A DNA stretch of 64,000 nt from Lachnospiraceae bacterium (GTDB lineage Bacteria > Bacillota > Clostridia > Lachnospirales > Lachnospiraceae). Every line of letters starts with the position of its first letter. Position 1 is the first letter of the stretch. Shown piece by piece: positions 51,226-60,563 of this stretch. The stretch covers positions 62,001 to 126,000 of the forward strand of contig CAJTHM010000008.1 of assembly GCA_910576125.1 (NCBI GenBank), written 5' to 3'. The notes under the pieces are model-generated. The model ran no database searches. It was not told the origin of the DNA and saw nothing but the letters and a program-made list of their open reading frames with translations. The translations under genes were made by a program, and so were the position numbers.

Positions 51226-53800
51226 CTTTCTCGTCTTCTTTCTGGGAATCAGTCTGGCGCTGGGGAACATAGCGGCTATCTTCAGGGACAGGCCCTCCGG
51301 GGTGCGAATCTGGCAGCTTCAGAGGCTGCTTCAGGATGATTATCAGGAGAGCGGCAGGTTTCGGGCGTATATGACGCACCGCCTGGAAGACTTCCTGATC
51401 ATGGCCACAGGCGGAGAGGGCCTGTGGGGCATATGGGGGTATGCTGACGGTACCTATTATGGCGGCTATGACAGGGATTATTATTACAGCGATTATGGGG
51501 ACTATTACGGGGACTATTATGAAGAGTACTGGAACGGTTATACCGAATTTCAGGAGGCGGTTCGGGAAATGGGCTATCCACAGGAGGCAGAGGAGGATTC
51601 CGCGGATTCCGGCAGTGTTTCTTCCATGTCTGTAGAAGAGCTGGCAGATTATCTGGAGGGCCTCGAAAAGATGCAGGATGATTATCTGGAGCTGCTGGAC
51701 ATGATAGGCGATTCGGAGCAGTGGGATTCGGACCAAATGGAAGATTTCAGGTATCAGCTGGAGGATTATCGGGACGGCATAGAGTACTATCTGGGAGAGC
51801 TGCAGTCGTATCGTCCAGAATTGGACAGGGAAAGGATGAAGCCCCTCACGGAAGAGCAGAAGCAGATTATCGCCCGGAAGTACCATGAGCGTATCCAGGG
51901 AGACAAGAATCTCCTCTATACCGTTGCCTATGACGGCAAGGCGCTCTACAGCAATTCGGATTTTCTTCCCGCAGACGGCAGCATGGCCGCCCCGGAGGGC
52001 TATGACTTTGTCCTGTACTTTGACGGAGAAAAAGTCCGGATTCAAAAGGACGGAAAAGAAGTGGACATATATGGGGACGGCTATTACCGCGATGACAGCG
52101 ACTGGTATCTGCCCGGATACAGGAATTTCCAGGTGGATGAGACCGCAAAGAAAGCGGCTGTCTGCATCGCCGTGGCCAAAGAGCCGGTGTTGTTTTCAGA
52201 GGGCGCTTACGGGAACGGCGGAACGAAGCAATATGACAACACGCTCTACTGGATGGACAGAAATTTTCGGGACAGGCAGCGGAATCTCATCAGGGAATTC
52301 AAAGGACTGGCCATTGGCATTGTGCTGCTGTTTGCGGCTTTCCTTTGCAGAAAGAGCCGGCAGGAGGCGGCAAAAAGCATTGCGCGATTCCAGGCAAGAA
52401 TATGGATGGAATGTAAGCTTGTGGTGTTCCTGCTTTTCTTCTATGGGATATACCTGTTTTTGCTGGTCTTCCTCATAGACGGCTCCGGCTACAGCCTGCG
52501 GGAAGAGATGGCGGATATAGTCCCTCCTCTGCTCTGGGTGGCGCTGTTCTGGGGGATATGGCTTCTCTGGAACGATTTACGGCATAATAAAAAAATATGG
52601 CGCCGCAGCCTGATTGCAGAACTGTACAGGACTTTTTCCGCAAAAAGCCTGAACCAGCCCCTGGCCCGGAAAATAGCGCGCAGGAACAGGACGGTCTTCC
52701 TGACGTCCCTGGTGTATGGGGCGCTGATGACAGGGGAATTTCTGCTGATTTACTCAGACTGGCGGGATGAGGGGATCCGGATCGCTGTACTGTTTCTGGT
52801 CATCCTTGAAACAGTTCTGTTCCTGACGGCCCTGTATCTGACCGGGGCGAAGAATATGAAAGCAGCCCGGGAGGTGGATGTCCTTTCCGGCCGCATCGCC
52901 CAGATACGGAACGGAGATTACAGGGACAGACAGGCGATGGACAGCACCGGTGTATCGGCGAACAATACCGCATACAATGACGCCGGCTGGCCCCGGAATG
53001 TGGAAGAATCAGCCGGTCAGAATCTGGAGCCGGTGATGGCTCAGCTTGAGGATATCCGCCACGGCATGGCAAAGGCTGTGGACGAACAGATGAAGAGCGA
53101 GCGCATGAAAGTGGAGCTGATTGCCAATGTGTCCCATGATATCAAGACACCGCTGACTTCTATCATCAGCTACGTGGAGATTCTCAAGCAGGAGGAGGGA
53201 CTGCCGGACTATGTAAAGGATTATATCAGAATCCTGGATGAAAAGTCCCATCGGCTGAAAAACATGGTCCAGGATGTGTTCGCGGTGAGCAAGGCCGCCT
53301 CAGGGGAACTGCCCGTGCAGATGGAGGAGCTGGATTTCGGAAAGCTGCTGCGCCAGACCCTGGCGGACATGGAAGAGCAGATTGCGGACAGCGATGTGAC
53401 TTTCCGCACGGAAATACCGGAAGAGCCTGTGATGATCATGGCGGACGGCGAGCGCTTGTACCGGGTCTTCCAGAATCTGTTCCAGAATGCCATCAAGTAC
53501 TCCCTGGAGGGTTCCAGAGTATACATTACCCTGCGGACCGATGGACAGCTGGCGGTGGCCAGCGTCAAGAACACTTCCCGCCAGGAGCTGGAAAAGGAAA
53601 AAGACTTCGCGGAGCGTTTTGCCAGAGGCGATGCGAGCCGCACCGACGGCGGCAGCGGCCTGGGACTTTCCATCGCCCAGAGCTTCACCGAGGCCTGCGG
53701 CGGCCAGTTCTCCTGGGAGACGGACGCGGATCTCTTTGTAGTAAAGATTGCTTTCCGAATCCTGCGGCCATATATCGCTCCGAAAGAGACAGCACAATAG
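51188..53800 (+). CDS. membrane sensor histidine kinase with Tyr/Asp-rich extracytoplasmic region
   Basis: 870 residues. The only plausible start is TTG 51188, since no ATG occurs near the frame start; it overlaps the regulator gene by 38 bases. One membrane helix (~12-32) precedes a ~330-residue outside domain. That domain includes a Tyr/Asp/Gly stretch at 51436-51540. Five further hydrophobic segments follow between ~367 and ~553. HisKA is NVSHDIKTPLTS (H650). The ATPase has the N-box (FQNLFQNAIKYS) and DGGSGLGLSIAQS. The ligand is unknown. Confidence 0.92.
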   Translation: MDTKWKNRKKGISFLVFFLGISLALGNIAAIFRDRPSGVRIWQLQRLLQDDYQESGRFRAYMTHRLEDFLIMATGGEGLWGIWGYADGTYYGGYDRDYYYSDYGDYYGDYYEEYWNGYTEFQEAVREMGYPQEAEEDSADSGSVSSMSVEELADYLEGLEKMQDDYLELLDMIGDSEQWDSDQMEDFRYQLEDYRDGIEYYLGELQSYRPELDRERMKPLTEEQKQIIARKYHERIQGDKNLLYTVAYDGKALYSNSDFLPADGSMAAPEGYDFVLYFDGEKVRIQKDGKEVDIYGDGYYRDDSDWYLPGYRNFQVDETAKKAAVCIAVAKEPVLFSEGAYGNGGTKQYDNTLYWMDRNFRDRQRNLIREFKGLAIGIVLLFAAFLCRKSRQEAAKSIARFQARIWMECKLVVFLLFFYGIYLFLLVFLIDGSGYSLREEMADIVPPLLWVALFWGIWLLWNDLRHNKKIWRRSLIAELYRTFSAKSLNQPLARKIARRNRTVFLTSLVYGALMTGEFLLIYSDWRDEGIRIAVLFLVILETVLFLTALYLTGAKNMKAAREVDVLSGRIAQIRNGDYRDRQAMDSTGVSANNTAYNDAGWPRNVEESAGQNLEPVMAQLEDIRHGMAKAVDEQMKSERMKVELIANVSHDIKTPLTSIISYVEILKQEEGLPDYVKDYIRILDEKSHRLKNMVQDVFAVSKAASGELPVQMEELDFGKLLRQTLADMEEQIADSDVTFRTEIPEEPVMIMADGERLYRVFQNLFQNAIKYSLEGSRVYITLRTDGQLAVASVKNTSRQELEKEKDFAERFARGDASRTDGGSGLGLSIAQSFTEACGGQFSWETDADLFVVKIAFRILRPYIAPKETAQ

Positions 53801-53936
53801 AAAAGAAAATCCGGCAGAAACTCAGGCGGCTGGCAGTTCTATCCCGGCGGCCGCCGCCGTTTTACTGCCGTTTATCCCCGGAAACTTTCGTGAAAATCAG
53901 AAAAACGAAAAAAATAAAAAAATTTGAAAAAAGTAC

Positions 53937-53965
53937 TTGCATTCTGCCTGAAAGTGTAGTATTAT
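53937..53965 (+). promoter_or_regulatory. promoter of tRNA-Glu
   Basis: TTGCAT (53937-53942), 17-base spacer, TATTAT (53960-53965), in a very A-rich stretch. The start would lie about 45 bases before the tRNA. Confidence 0.75.
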
Positions 53966-54015
53966 AATCAAGTACCGAGGCGGTGATGAAAATCACAGAG
54001 CGGTTTATAGAAAAT

Positions 54016-54087
54016 GGCTGATTGGTCAAGCGGTCAAGACGCCGCCCTCTCACGGCGGAAACAGGGGTTCGATTCCCCTATCAGCTG
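54016..54087 (+). tRNA. tRNA-Glu (anticodon CTC)
   Basis: 72 bases. The acceptor stem GGCTGAT pairs with ATCAGCT, with a G1.U72 pair. The anticodon stem is CCGCC/GGCGG with loop CTCTCAC, giving anticodon CTC. The T arm is AGGGG-TTCGATT-CCCCT. CCA is not encoded (GCTA follows). It reads the GAG codon. Confidence 0.93.
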
Positions 54088-54119
54088 CTAATTCAAAAGA
54101 ATAGTTCTGTTTTGGAAAG

Positions 54120-54156
54120 TGCTGAAAACCATTTATAAATGTTTCAGCATTTTTTT
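54120..54156 (+). terminator. terminator after tRNA-Glu
   Basis: TGCTGAAA (54120-54127) pairs with TTTCAGCA (54142-54149), followed by a run of T to 54156. Confidence 0.88.
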
Positions 54157-54171
54157 CGTGAAAAATGCCTC

Positions 54172-54200
54172 TTGCATATCTTCCCCTTTCGAGGTATAGT
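54172..54200 (+). promoter_or_regulatory. promoter of topA
   Basis: TTGCAT (54172-54177), 17-base spacer, TATAGT (54195-54200), about 45 bases before the topA ATG. Confidence 0.8.
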
Positions 54201-54249
54201 TATTCACGTATGCAAAACAGTGCGCAAGTAAAGCAGAGGAACATTTATT

Positions 54250-56343
54250 ATGGCAAAATATCTGGTAATCGTAGAGTCACCTGCGAAAGTGAAGACCATC
54301 AAGAAATTTTTAGGCTCCAACTATCAAGTGGCCGCCAGCAACGGACATGTCCGTGACCTGCCCAAAAGCTCGCTGGGAATAGATGTGGAGCATGATTATG
54401 AACCGAAGTACATCACCATCCGGGGAAAGGGGGATATCCTGGCAAATCTGAGGAAAGAAGTCAGAAAGGCCGAGAAAATCTACCTTGCCACCGACCCTGA
54501 CAGAGAGGGGGAGGCTATCTCATGGCATCTGCTCTATGCCCTGAAGCTGGAGGAGAAGCAGCAGGGGAAAAAAGTCTACAGAATCACCTTCAATGAGATT
54601 ACCAAAAACGCCGTGAAGGAATCTCTGAAGAACGCCAGGGAGATTAATATGAATCTGGTGGACGCCCAGCAGGCCCGCCGCATGCTTGACCGCATGGTGG
54701 GCTACCGCATTTCCCCTTTATTATGGAAGAAAGTCAAGAGGGGCTTAAGCGCCGGCCGGGTACAGTCCGTGGCGCTGCGCATCATCTGCGACAGGGAGGA
54801 GGAAATCGATGCCTTCATCCCGGAGGAGTACTGGTCCCTGGACGTGAATCTGGATGTAAAGGGCGAGAAAAGCTTTGTCTGCGCGAAATACTACGGCACA
54901 GTGGATGAGAAACGCGGTATTTCCTCCAAGGAGGAAGCAGATGCCGTCATGGATTCCCTGAAAGGGGCAAAGTACACCGTGAAGGAGGTCAAAAAAAGCG
55001 GACGGCACAAAAAGCCGCCTCTTCCGTTCACCACATCCACGCTCCAGCAGGAGGCCAGCAGGGCGCTGAACTTTTCCACCCAGAAGACCATGCGTCTGGC
55101 CCAGCAGCTCTACGAGGGTGTGGATATCAAGGGAGAGGGCACGGTGGGCCTGATTACCTACCTGCGTACAGACTCCACCCGCGTCTCCAAGGAAGCCGAG
55201 GACATGGCAGCGGAGTTCATCGCTGCTAAGTACGGTAAAAAATACCTGAACAATACCGCGGGAGAGAGGAAGAACAGCCAGAAGATACAGGACGCCCACG
55301 AGGCCATCCGCCCCACGGATTTAGGGCGGATTCCGCTGGAAATCAAAGAACAGCTGCCCAGGGATCTGTTCAGGCTCTACCAGCTGATCTGGAAACGTTT
55401 TGTGGCGAGCCGCATGAGTGCAGCGGAATATGAGGCCACATCCGTCAAAATCCAGGCGGCGGATCAGATTTTTATGGTGTCCGCTTCCACATTGAAGTTC
55501 GACGGATTTCTAAATGTATACAATCCTGTGGATGAAGAGAAAGAAGAGAATACCCTGACCGTAGGCCTTGGCAAAGAAAGCGTCCTCACTTTCAGGTCCT
55601 TTGACCCGAAGCAGCACTTCACCCAGCCTCCGGCCCATTATACTGAAGCTTCTCTGGTGCGCGCGCTGGAAGAACTGGGGATAGGGCGTCCCAGCACCTA
55701 CGCGCCTACCATCACTACTATCCTGGCCAGACGCTATGTGGTGAAAGAGGAAAAGAACCTCTATGTCACCGAGCTGGGCGAGGTGGTGAACCATATGATG
55801 AAAGAAGCGTTCCCCTCTATCGTGGATGTGCATTTCACTGCCAGCATGGAGGCGCTGCTGGACAGCGTGGAGGAAGGCAGCGTGAAATGGAAGACAGTGG
55901 TCTCCAATTTCTACCCGGATCTGGACGAGGCTGTGCAGTCCGCGGAGAAAGAACTGGCAGAGGTCTCCATTGCCGATGAGGTCAGCGATGAGGAGTGCGA
56001 CCTCTGCGGCAGGAAGATGGTGATCAAATACGGCCCTCACGGAAGGTTCCTGGCCTGTCCCGGATTCCCTGATTGCCGTAATACCAAGCCCTATTTCGAG
56101 AAAATCGGCGTGGCCTGCCCCAAGTGCGGCAAGGACATCGTGCTGAAGAAGACGAAGAAAGGCAGGAAGTACTACGGCTGTATCGACAATCCTGAGTGCG
56201 ACTTCATGTCATGGCAGAAACCCTCGGGACAGAACTGTCCCCGCTGCGGTTCGCCGCTTTTGATCAAAGGAAATAAGCTGGTGTGCAATGATGCCCAGTG
56301 CGGCTACCACATTTTGTCTGAATTGTCAAACAAATCTGTGTAA
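54250..56343 (+). CDS. topA: DNA topoisomerase I
   Basis: 697 residues. The TOPRIM domain (YLVIVESPAKVKTIKKFLG, LATDPDREGEAISWHL) is followed by the cleavage domain with active-site Tyr 304 in GLITYLRTDSTRVS, and by LGIGRPSTYAPTI. Three C-terminal cysteine zinc ribbons are visible (CDLCGRKM, CPKCGKDI, CPRCGSPL). It relaxes negative supercoils. Monocistronic, from its own promoter. Confidence 0.97.
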   Translation: MAKYLVIVESPAKVKTIKKFLGSNYQVAASNGHVRDLPKSSLGIDVEHDYEPKYITIRGKGDILANLRKEVRKAEKIYLATDPDREGEAISWHLLYALKLEEKQQGKKVYRITFNEITKNAVKESLKNAREINMNLVDAQQARRMLDRMVGYRISPLLWKKVKRGLSAGRVQSVALRIICDREEEIDAFIPEEYWSLDVNLDVKGEKSFVCAKYYGTVDEKRGISSKEEADAVMDSLKGAKYTVKEVKKSGRHKKPPLPFTTSTLQQEASRALNFSTQKTMRLAQQLYEGVDIKGEGTVGLITYLRTDSTRVSKEAEDMAAEFIAAKYGKKYLNNTAGERKNSQKIQDAHEAIRPTDLGRIPLEIKEQLPRDLFRLYQLIWKRFVASRMSAAEYEATSVKIQAADQIFMVSASTLKFDGFLNVYNPVDEEKEENTLTVGLGKESVLTFRSFDPKQHFTQPPAHYTEASLVRALEELGIGRPSTYAPTITTILARRYVVKEEKNLYVTELGEVVNHMMKEAFPSIVDVHFTASMEALLDSVEEGSVKWKTVVSNFYPDLDEAVQSAEKELAEVSIADEVSDEECDLCGRKMVIKYGPHGRFLACPGFPDCRNTKPYFEKIGVACPKCGKDIVLKKTKKGRKYYGCIDNPECDFMSWQKPSGQNCPRCGSPLLIKGNKLVCNDAQCGYHILSELSNKSV

Positions 56344-56369
56344 ATGCGAAAATTTTAGCTGTTTGTGGA

Positions 56370-56398
56370 TTGTAATCTGATTTTATTTGTGATATGAT
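56370..56398 (+). promoter_or_regulatory. promoter of codY
   Basis: TTGTAA (56370-56375), 17-base spacer, TATGAT (56393-56398). No clear CodY box (AATTTTCWGAAAATT) is visible nearby. Confidence 0.75.
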
Positions 56399-56486
56399 AG
56401 GATTGCATGTGAAACAGGCGGTCAGTTAAGGATGCGCTGCCATCCGCGGACCGTGTTATGCGTGGGACAAAAGCGGAGGAAAGTGA

Positions 56487-57278
56487 ATGAGTAGCGTACA
56501 GCTTCTGGATAAGACCAGGAAAATAGGTAAACTATTGCACAATAACAATTCCAGCAAAGTCGTGTTCAACGATATCTGCAAGGTGATGCGCGAGATTCTG
56601 GAGTCCAATGTACTGGTCATCAGCCGCAAGGGTAAGGTGCTGGGTGTGGGGAAGTCAGAGGGAATCGATTCCATCACCGAGCTGATAGATGAGAATGTGG
56701 GCGGCTTTGTGGATGCGATGCTGAACGAGAGACTGCTGGGAGTACTTTCCACAAAAGAGAATGTGAATCTGGAGACATTGGGATTCGAGAGTCCGGATAT
56801 CCGGAAGTTCCAGGCAATCATCACGCCGATAGAGATTGCGGGAGAGAGGCTGGGCACGCTGTTCATATACAAATGCGACAGGCAGTATGAGATAGACGAT
56901 ATCATCCTGTGCGAATACGGAACTACGGTGGTGGGGCTTGAGATGCTCCGGGCCATCAATGAGGAGAGCGCGGAGGAGAGCCGCAAGGTGGCGGTAGTGA
57001 AATCCGCAATCAGTACGCTGTCCTTTTCCGAGATGGAGGCCATCACCCATATCTTCGACGAGCTGAACGGCATGGAGGGGATATTGGTGGCCAGCAAGAT
57101 TGCGGACAGAGTCGGGATTACCCGTTCGGTCATCGTCAACGCTTTGCGCAAGTTCGAGAGCGCGGGAGTGATTGAGTCCCGCTCTTCGGGCATGAAGGGT
57201 ACCTACATTAAGGTGCTCAACGATGTGCTGTTCGATGAGATAGAGGATCTGAAGCGTCAGAACCAGCACAAGCAGTGA
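56487..57278 (+). CDS. codY: global transcriptional repressor CodY
   Basis: 263 residues. The N-terminal GAF domain (LLDKTRKIGKLLHNN, RKGKVLGVGKSEGIDS) binds branched-chain amino acids. The C-terminal winged helix contains ASKIADRVGITRSVIVNALRKFESAGVIESRSSGMKGTYIKV. With GTP it represses nutrient-limitation genes, often including flagellar genes such as the operon that follows. Preceded by its own promoter and followed by a terminator. Confidence 0.97.
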   Translation: MSSVQLLDKTRKIGKLLHNNNSSKVVFNDICKVMREILESNVLVISRKGKVLGVGKSEGIDSITELIDENVGGFVDAMLNERLLGVLSTKENVNLETLGFESPDIRKFQAIITPIEIAGERLGTLFIYKCDRQYEIDDIILCEYGTTVVGLEMLRAINEESAEESRKVAVVKSAISTLSFSEMEAITHIFDELNGMEGILVASKIADRVGITRSVIVNALRKFESAGVIESRSSGMKGTYIKVLNDVLFDEIEDLKRQNQHKQ

Positions 57279-57350
57279 GATTACGACAAATGAGCTACAT
57301 AGCCAAAAGGATTTGGGTGGCCGGGAGGGCCGTAGATGTAGAGGAGAGAT

Positions 57351-57386
57351 AAAGGGATTTATTGAATGAGGCAATAAGTCCCTTTT
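57351..57386 (+). terminator. terminator after codY
   Basis: A 14-base stem with one G.T pair (57351-57364 with 57372-57385), followed by TTTT. It separates codY from the flagellar operon. Confidence 0.88.
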
Positions 57387-57460
57387 GCATGTTCTGTGAT
57401 GCCGCGCGTGTGTTATTTCGAATGCGTATATGGGAAATTTAGTAATTTTGCTTTAAACTA

Positions 57461-57488
57461 TTGTTTTTTCAGAGAAAAACACTATAAT
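57461..57488 (+). promoter_or_regulatory. promoter of the flagellar (flgB) operon
   Basis: TTGTTT (57461-57466), 16-base spacer, TATAAT (57483-57488). No sigma-D type sequence (TAAA...GCCGATAA) is seen, so the operon appears to use the vegetative sigma factor. Confidence 0.75.
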
Positions 57489-57570
57489 AGATTATTGTAG
57501 GGATAGCAGGCTCGTGATTTTATATTGATTACATAGATATAATGTGATGTGAAGCAGAAAGGAGAAGATT

Positions 57571-57960
57571 ATGTTTCAGTCGAATGTATTCGATTATGTG
57601 AACGTACTGGACAGAGCGGCGGATGCTAGTTGGATGCGCAATGAAGCAATCGGGAATAACCTATCCAATGTAGACACGCCGGGATATAAGAGACAAGATG
57701 TGGCGTTTGAGGATGTACTGAAGCAGGCTCTGGGCAGGAGCAGCTACCGTTCTATGGATGCGAAAGTATCATCTTTAAATCTGAAGAGGCTGGAGGGACG
57801 GGTCTACACGGATCATGCGAGCTTTTCCTACCGTGTGGATGGGAACAATGTGGATCCGGATACGGAAGGCGTCATGCTGGCACAGAACCAGCTGAAATAT
57901 CAGGGACTCATAACCAGTATCAATCAGGAATTCACCAATCTGCAGACAGTGATGAAGTAA
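57571..57960 (+). CDS. flgB: flagellar basal body rod protein FlgB
   Basis: 129 residues. WMRNEAIGNNLSNVDTPGYKRQDVAFE is the conserved N-terminal rod-protein motif. The C-terminal helix (NQLKYQGLITSINQEFTNLQTVM) packs against it. Exported proximal rod subunit; first gene of the operon, with AAAGGAG upstream. Confidence 0.97.
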   Translation: MFQSNVFDYVNVLDRAADASWMRNEAIGNNLSNVDTPGYKRQDVAFEDVLKQALGRSSYRSMDAKVSSLNLKRLEGRVYTDHASFSYRVDGNNVDPDTEGVMLAQNQLKYQGLITSINQEFTNLQTVMK

Positions 57961-57979
57961 AAGAAGAGGAGATAGGAAA

Positions 57980-58444
57980 ATGGGTTTGTTTTCTGCTTTC
58001 AACATTAATGCCTCCGGCCTGACGGCGGAGAGATACCGTATGGATATTATTTCGGAGAATGTGGCCAATGCTAATACCACGCGCACTGCAGACGGCAGTC
58101 CTTACCGCAGGAAAGTGGTTTCCTTTGAGGAAAAGAGCGAGAGGAATATGTCATCTTTCAGCCATGTATTCGGCAAGGCTATCCACGATCATGCTTTTAT
58201 GGAGACTACAGGTACAGGCGTCAGGGTGTCGGGTGTGTACCATGATTATGTCACGGAGATGAATATGGCGTATGACCCCTCCCATCCGGATGCGGACGAG
58301 AACGGCTATGTGACATATCCCAATGTGAACATCATCACAGAGATGACCAATATGATAGATGCCAGCCGTGCCTATGAAGCGAACTCCACGGCATTCAATG
58401 CCAGCAAGGCCATGGCGCAGAGAGGGCTTGAGATAGGCCAGTAA
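57980..58444 (+). CDS. flgC: flagellar basal body rod protein FlgC
   Basis: 154 residues. FNINASGLTAERYRMDIISENVANANTT at the start, and NIITEMTNMIDASRAYEANSTAFNASKAM at the end, are the standard FlgC motifs. Proximal rod protein exported after FlgB; 19 bases separate the genes. Confidence 0.97.
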   Translation: MGLFSAFNINASGLTAERYRMDIISENVANANTTRTADGSPYRRKVVSFEEKSERNMSSFSHVFGKAIHDHAFMETTGTGVRVSGVYHDYVTEMNMAYDPSHPDADENGYVTYPNVNIITEMTNMIDASRAYEANSTAFNASKAMAQRGLEIGQ

Positions 58445-58487
58445 AAGCGTCATATAAATCGATAGTGAAAGAGGGGCATACAATAAA

Positions 58488-58841
58488 ATGGATATAACAG
58501 CAATAACAGGTCTGACAGGGGTGCCCGGTCTGACGGGCATATCCGCAGATAAGGACGTGGAGCGCGCATCCCTGACCGGTACGCTGACGGACAAAGAGGA
58601 GAAAGTGGGAGGCAGTCTGTTCGATGCGTTCCTGAACAGCGCCATTGATAATATAAAGACTACAAACGCTTATCTTTCCGATGCGGAGGATGAGCAGATT
58701 AAGTTTGCCATGGGCGAGACGGAGAATTTCCATGACCTGACGATTGCCCTGCAGAAAGCGTCCGCAGCTCTGCAGTATACAGTGGCTGTCCGGGACAGAC
58801 TGCTGGATGCCTATAAGGAACTGATGCAGATGCAAATCTGA
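58488..58841 (+). CDS. fliE: flagellar hook-basal body complex protein FliE
   Basis: 117 residues. The C-terminal half (FDAFLNSAIDNIKTTNAYLSDAEDEQIKFAMGETENFHDLTIALQKASAALQYTVAVRDRLLDAYKELMQMQI) is diagnostic. The N-terminal ~35 residues are a Thr/Gly-rich extension. FliE links the MS ring to the rod. Confidence 0.95.
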   Translation: MDITAITGLTGVPGLTGISADKDVERASLTGTLTDKEEKVGGSLFDAFLNSAIDNIKTTNAYLSDAEDEQIKFAMGETENFHDLTIALQKASAALQYTVAVRDRLLDAYKELMQMQI

Positions 58842-58921
58842 CATATGGCCCGCTCCCGTGTAAGAAATGTGCGGTGGGCATGAAAGGCAGGGAATTTAGA
58901 AATGACTAGGAGAGAAGCACC

Positions 58922-60538
58922 ATGGCTGACAAGCTAAAAGAGATACCCGGTAAAGCACTGGAGTGGTGGAATAAATTTACGAGCAGACAGAAGACGATTA
59001 TCATTGCGATAGTGGCAGTCGTGATATTCACTTTTGCCATTATCGTATATACTTTTTCAAGACCCCAGTATACAAGGCTGGGAACCTATGAGAGCAGTAC
59101 CACCGCTGCAGAAATCGTTAAGATATTGGATGATGCCGACATTACACATAGAGAGAGCGCTGATGCGATGACCATCGATGTGCTGACCAGCCAGCTGTCC
59201 CAGGCTAATCTGGCCATTGCCACGGAAGGATATGTGCCGGACAGCCTGAAGTATACCGATATCGTAGAGACGGGCATGTCCATCACGTCATCGGACCGTG
59301 AGAGCATGCAGACGGAATACATAGAGCGCGGGCTGGAGAACATGTTCGCCAGGACAATGCCGGTAAAGGATGTGGCTATCAAGATAAACAGGCCGTCCAA
59401 TTCCGGAAGACTGAGCGATTCCGATACGGATTCCTTTGCCACCATCACGGTGACGGTGACAGATGACTTCAATGCGGCCAATGCCACTGCAATGGCAAAA
59501 GCGGCTGCTACAGCGCTGGGCAATGACAGCACAGCGAATATAACAATAGTGGATCAGAACTGGAATCTGCTGTTCGCAGGGGGAGACGATTATTCCACCA
59601 TGGGAATCGCCAGTTCCATGCAGGAACTGCAGACCCAGGCAGAAGCCATGGTGACGAATCAGGTGAAGAAAGTCCTGATTGGCACGAAACAGTTCAATGA
59701 GGTGGAGGTGAGCAGTCATCTTTCTGTTGATTTTTCAGAGTACAACAAGAGGGTGACTGAGTACTCTGCCCCTGACGGTTATACCAACGGCATGCCATCC
59801 CATGAGGATACGCTCAGCTTTGAGAGTGACAATAGCACAGGGGGGATACCGGGCACGGATTCCAATACGGAGAATCTGACGGGATATGATTATCTTGGGG
59901 CGGGAGGCGGAACCACCTCCCAGGAAGAACGGTCCGTGGACTATCAGAACAATGTGTCCGACACCAGTACCATCACACCGGCCGGAAGCATTGACTACGA
60001 TAATTCTTCCATATCTGTAGCACTGATTAAATATCGTGAATATTATGAAGAGAATGTAGAGAGACAGGGGCTCTTAGAAGGAATCTCCTGGGAGGACTTC
60101 AAGGAAGCCAACAGGGACGACATCAAACGGGAAGTGGATGAGGATGTGGTCCAGATGGTGGCCTATGCCAGCGGAATCGATGCCAGCAGGGTCGTGGTGG
60201 TTTCCTATGAGTCCCCCATCTTCTATGATAAGGAGGATTTTTTCGAGGCTGTCAGCAGCACGGATATCCTGAGCATCGTGATGATTATATTGATTCTGGG
60301 CCTCCTGGCTTTCGTGATACTGCGCAGCATGGTATCGAAGAAGAAAGAGGCCGTGGAAGAGGAACCGGAGCTGTCCGTGGAGGATATGCTTCAGTCCACG
60401 CCTGCGGAGCCTGAGATAGACGACATTGATGTGGAGACCAAGTCCGAGACGCGCAAGATGGTGGAGAAGTTCGTGGATGAGAATCCCGAGGCTGCCGCGA
60501 ATCTGCTGCGCAACTGGCTGAATGAGGACTGGAATTAA
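58922..60538 (+). CDS. fliF: flagellar MS-ring protein FliF
   Basis: 538 residues. Membrane helices at ~22-46 (KTIIIAIVAVVIFTFAIIVYTF) and ~441-463 (ILSIVMIILILGLLAFVILRSM). The ring-building motifs lie between (YVPDSLKYTD, ARTMPVKDVAIKI). The C-terminal cytoplasmic tail, VEKFVDENPEAAANLLRNWLNED, binds FliG. Forms the MS ring. Confidence 0.96.
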   Translation: MADKLKEIPGKALEWWNKFTSRQKTIIIAIVAVVIFTFAIIVYTFSRPQYTRLGTYESSTTAAEIVKILDDADITHRESADAMTIDVLTSQLSQANLAIATEGYVPDSLKYTDIVETGMSITSSDRESMQTEYIERGLENMFARTMPVKDVAIKINRPSNSGRLSDSDTDSFATITVTVTDDFNAANATAMAKAAATALGNDSTANITIVDQNWNLLFAGGDDYSTMGIASSMQELQTQAEAMVTNQVKKVLIGTKQFNEVEVSSHLSVDFSEYNKRVTEYSAPDGYTNGMPSHEDTLSFESDNSTGGIPGTDSNTENLTGYDYLGAGGGTTSQEERSVDYQNNVSDTSTITPAGSIDYDNSSISVALIKYREYYEENVERQGLLEGISWEDFKEANRDDIKREVDEDVVQMVAYASGIDASRVVVVSYESPIFYDKEDFFEAVSSTDILSIVMIILILGLLAFVILRSMVSKKKEAVEEEPELSVEDMLQSTPAEPEIDDIDVETKSETRKMVEKFVDENPEAAANLLRNWLNEDWN

Positions 60539-60563
60539 TGGGAGATAAAAGCGAGGTACGGAT

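Noticed and set aside
53820..53870. GC-rich palindromic stretch after the histidine kinase as terminator
   Set aside because: Several weak pairings around GGCGGCCGCC are possible but leave almost no loop; not convincing enough to annotate.
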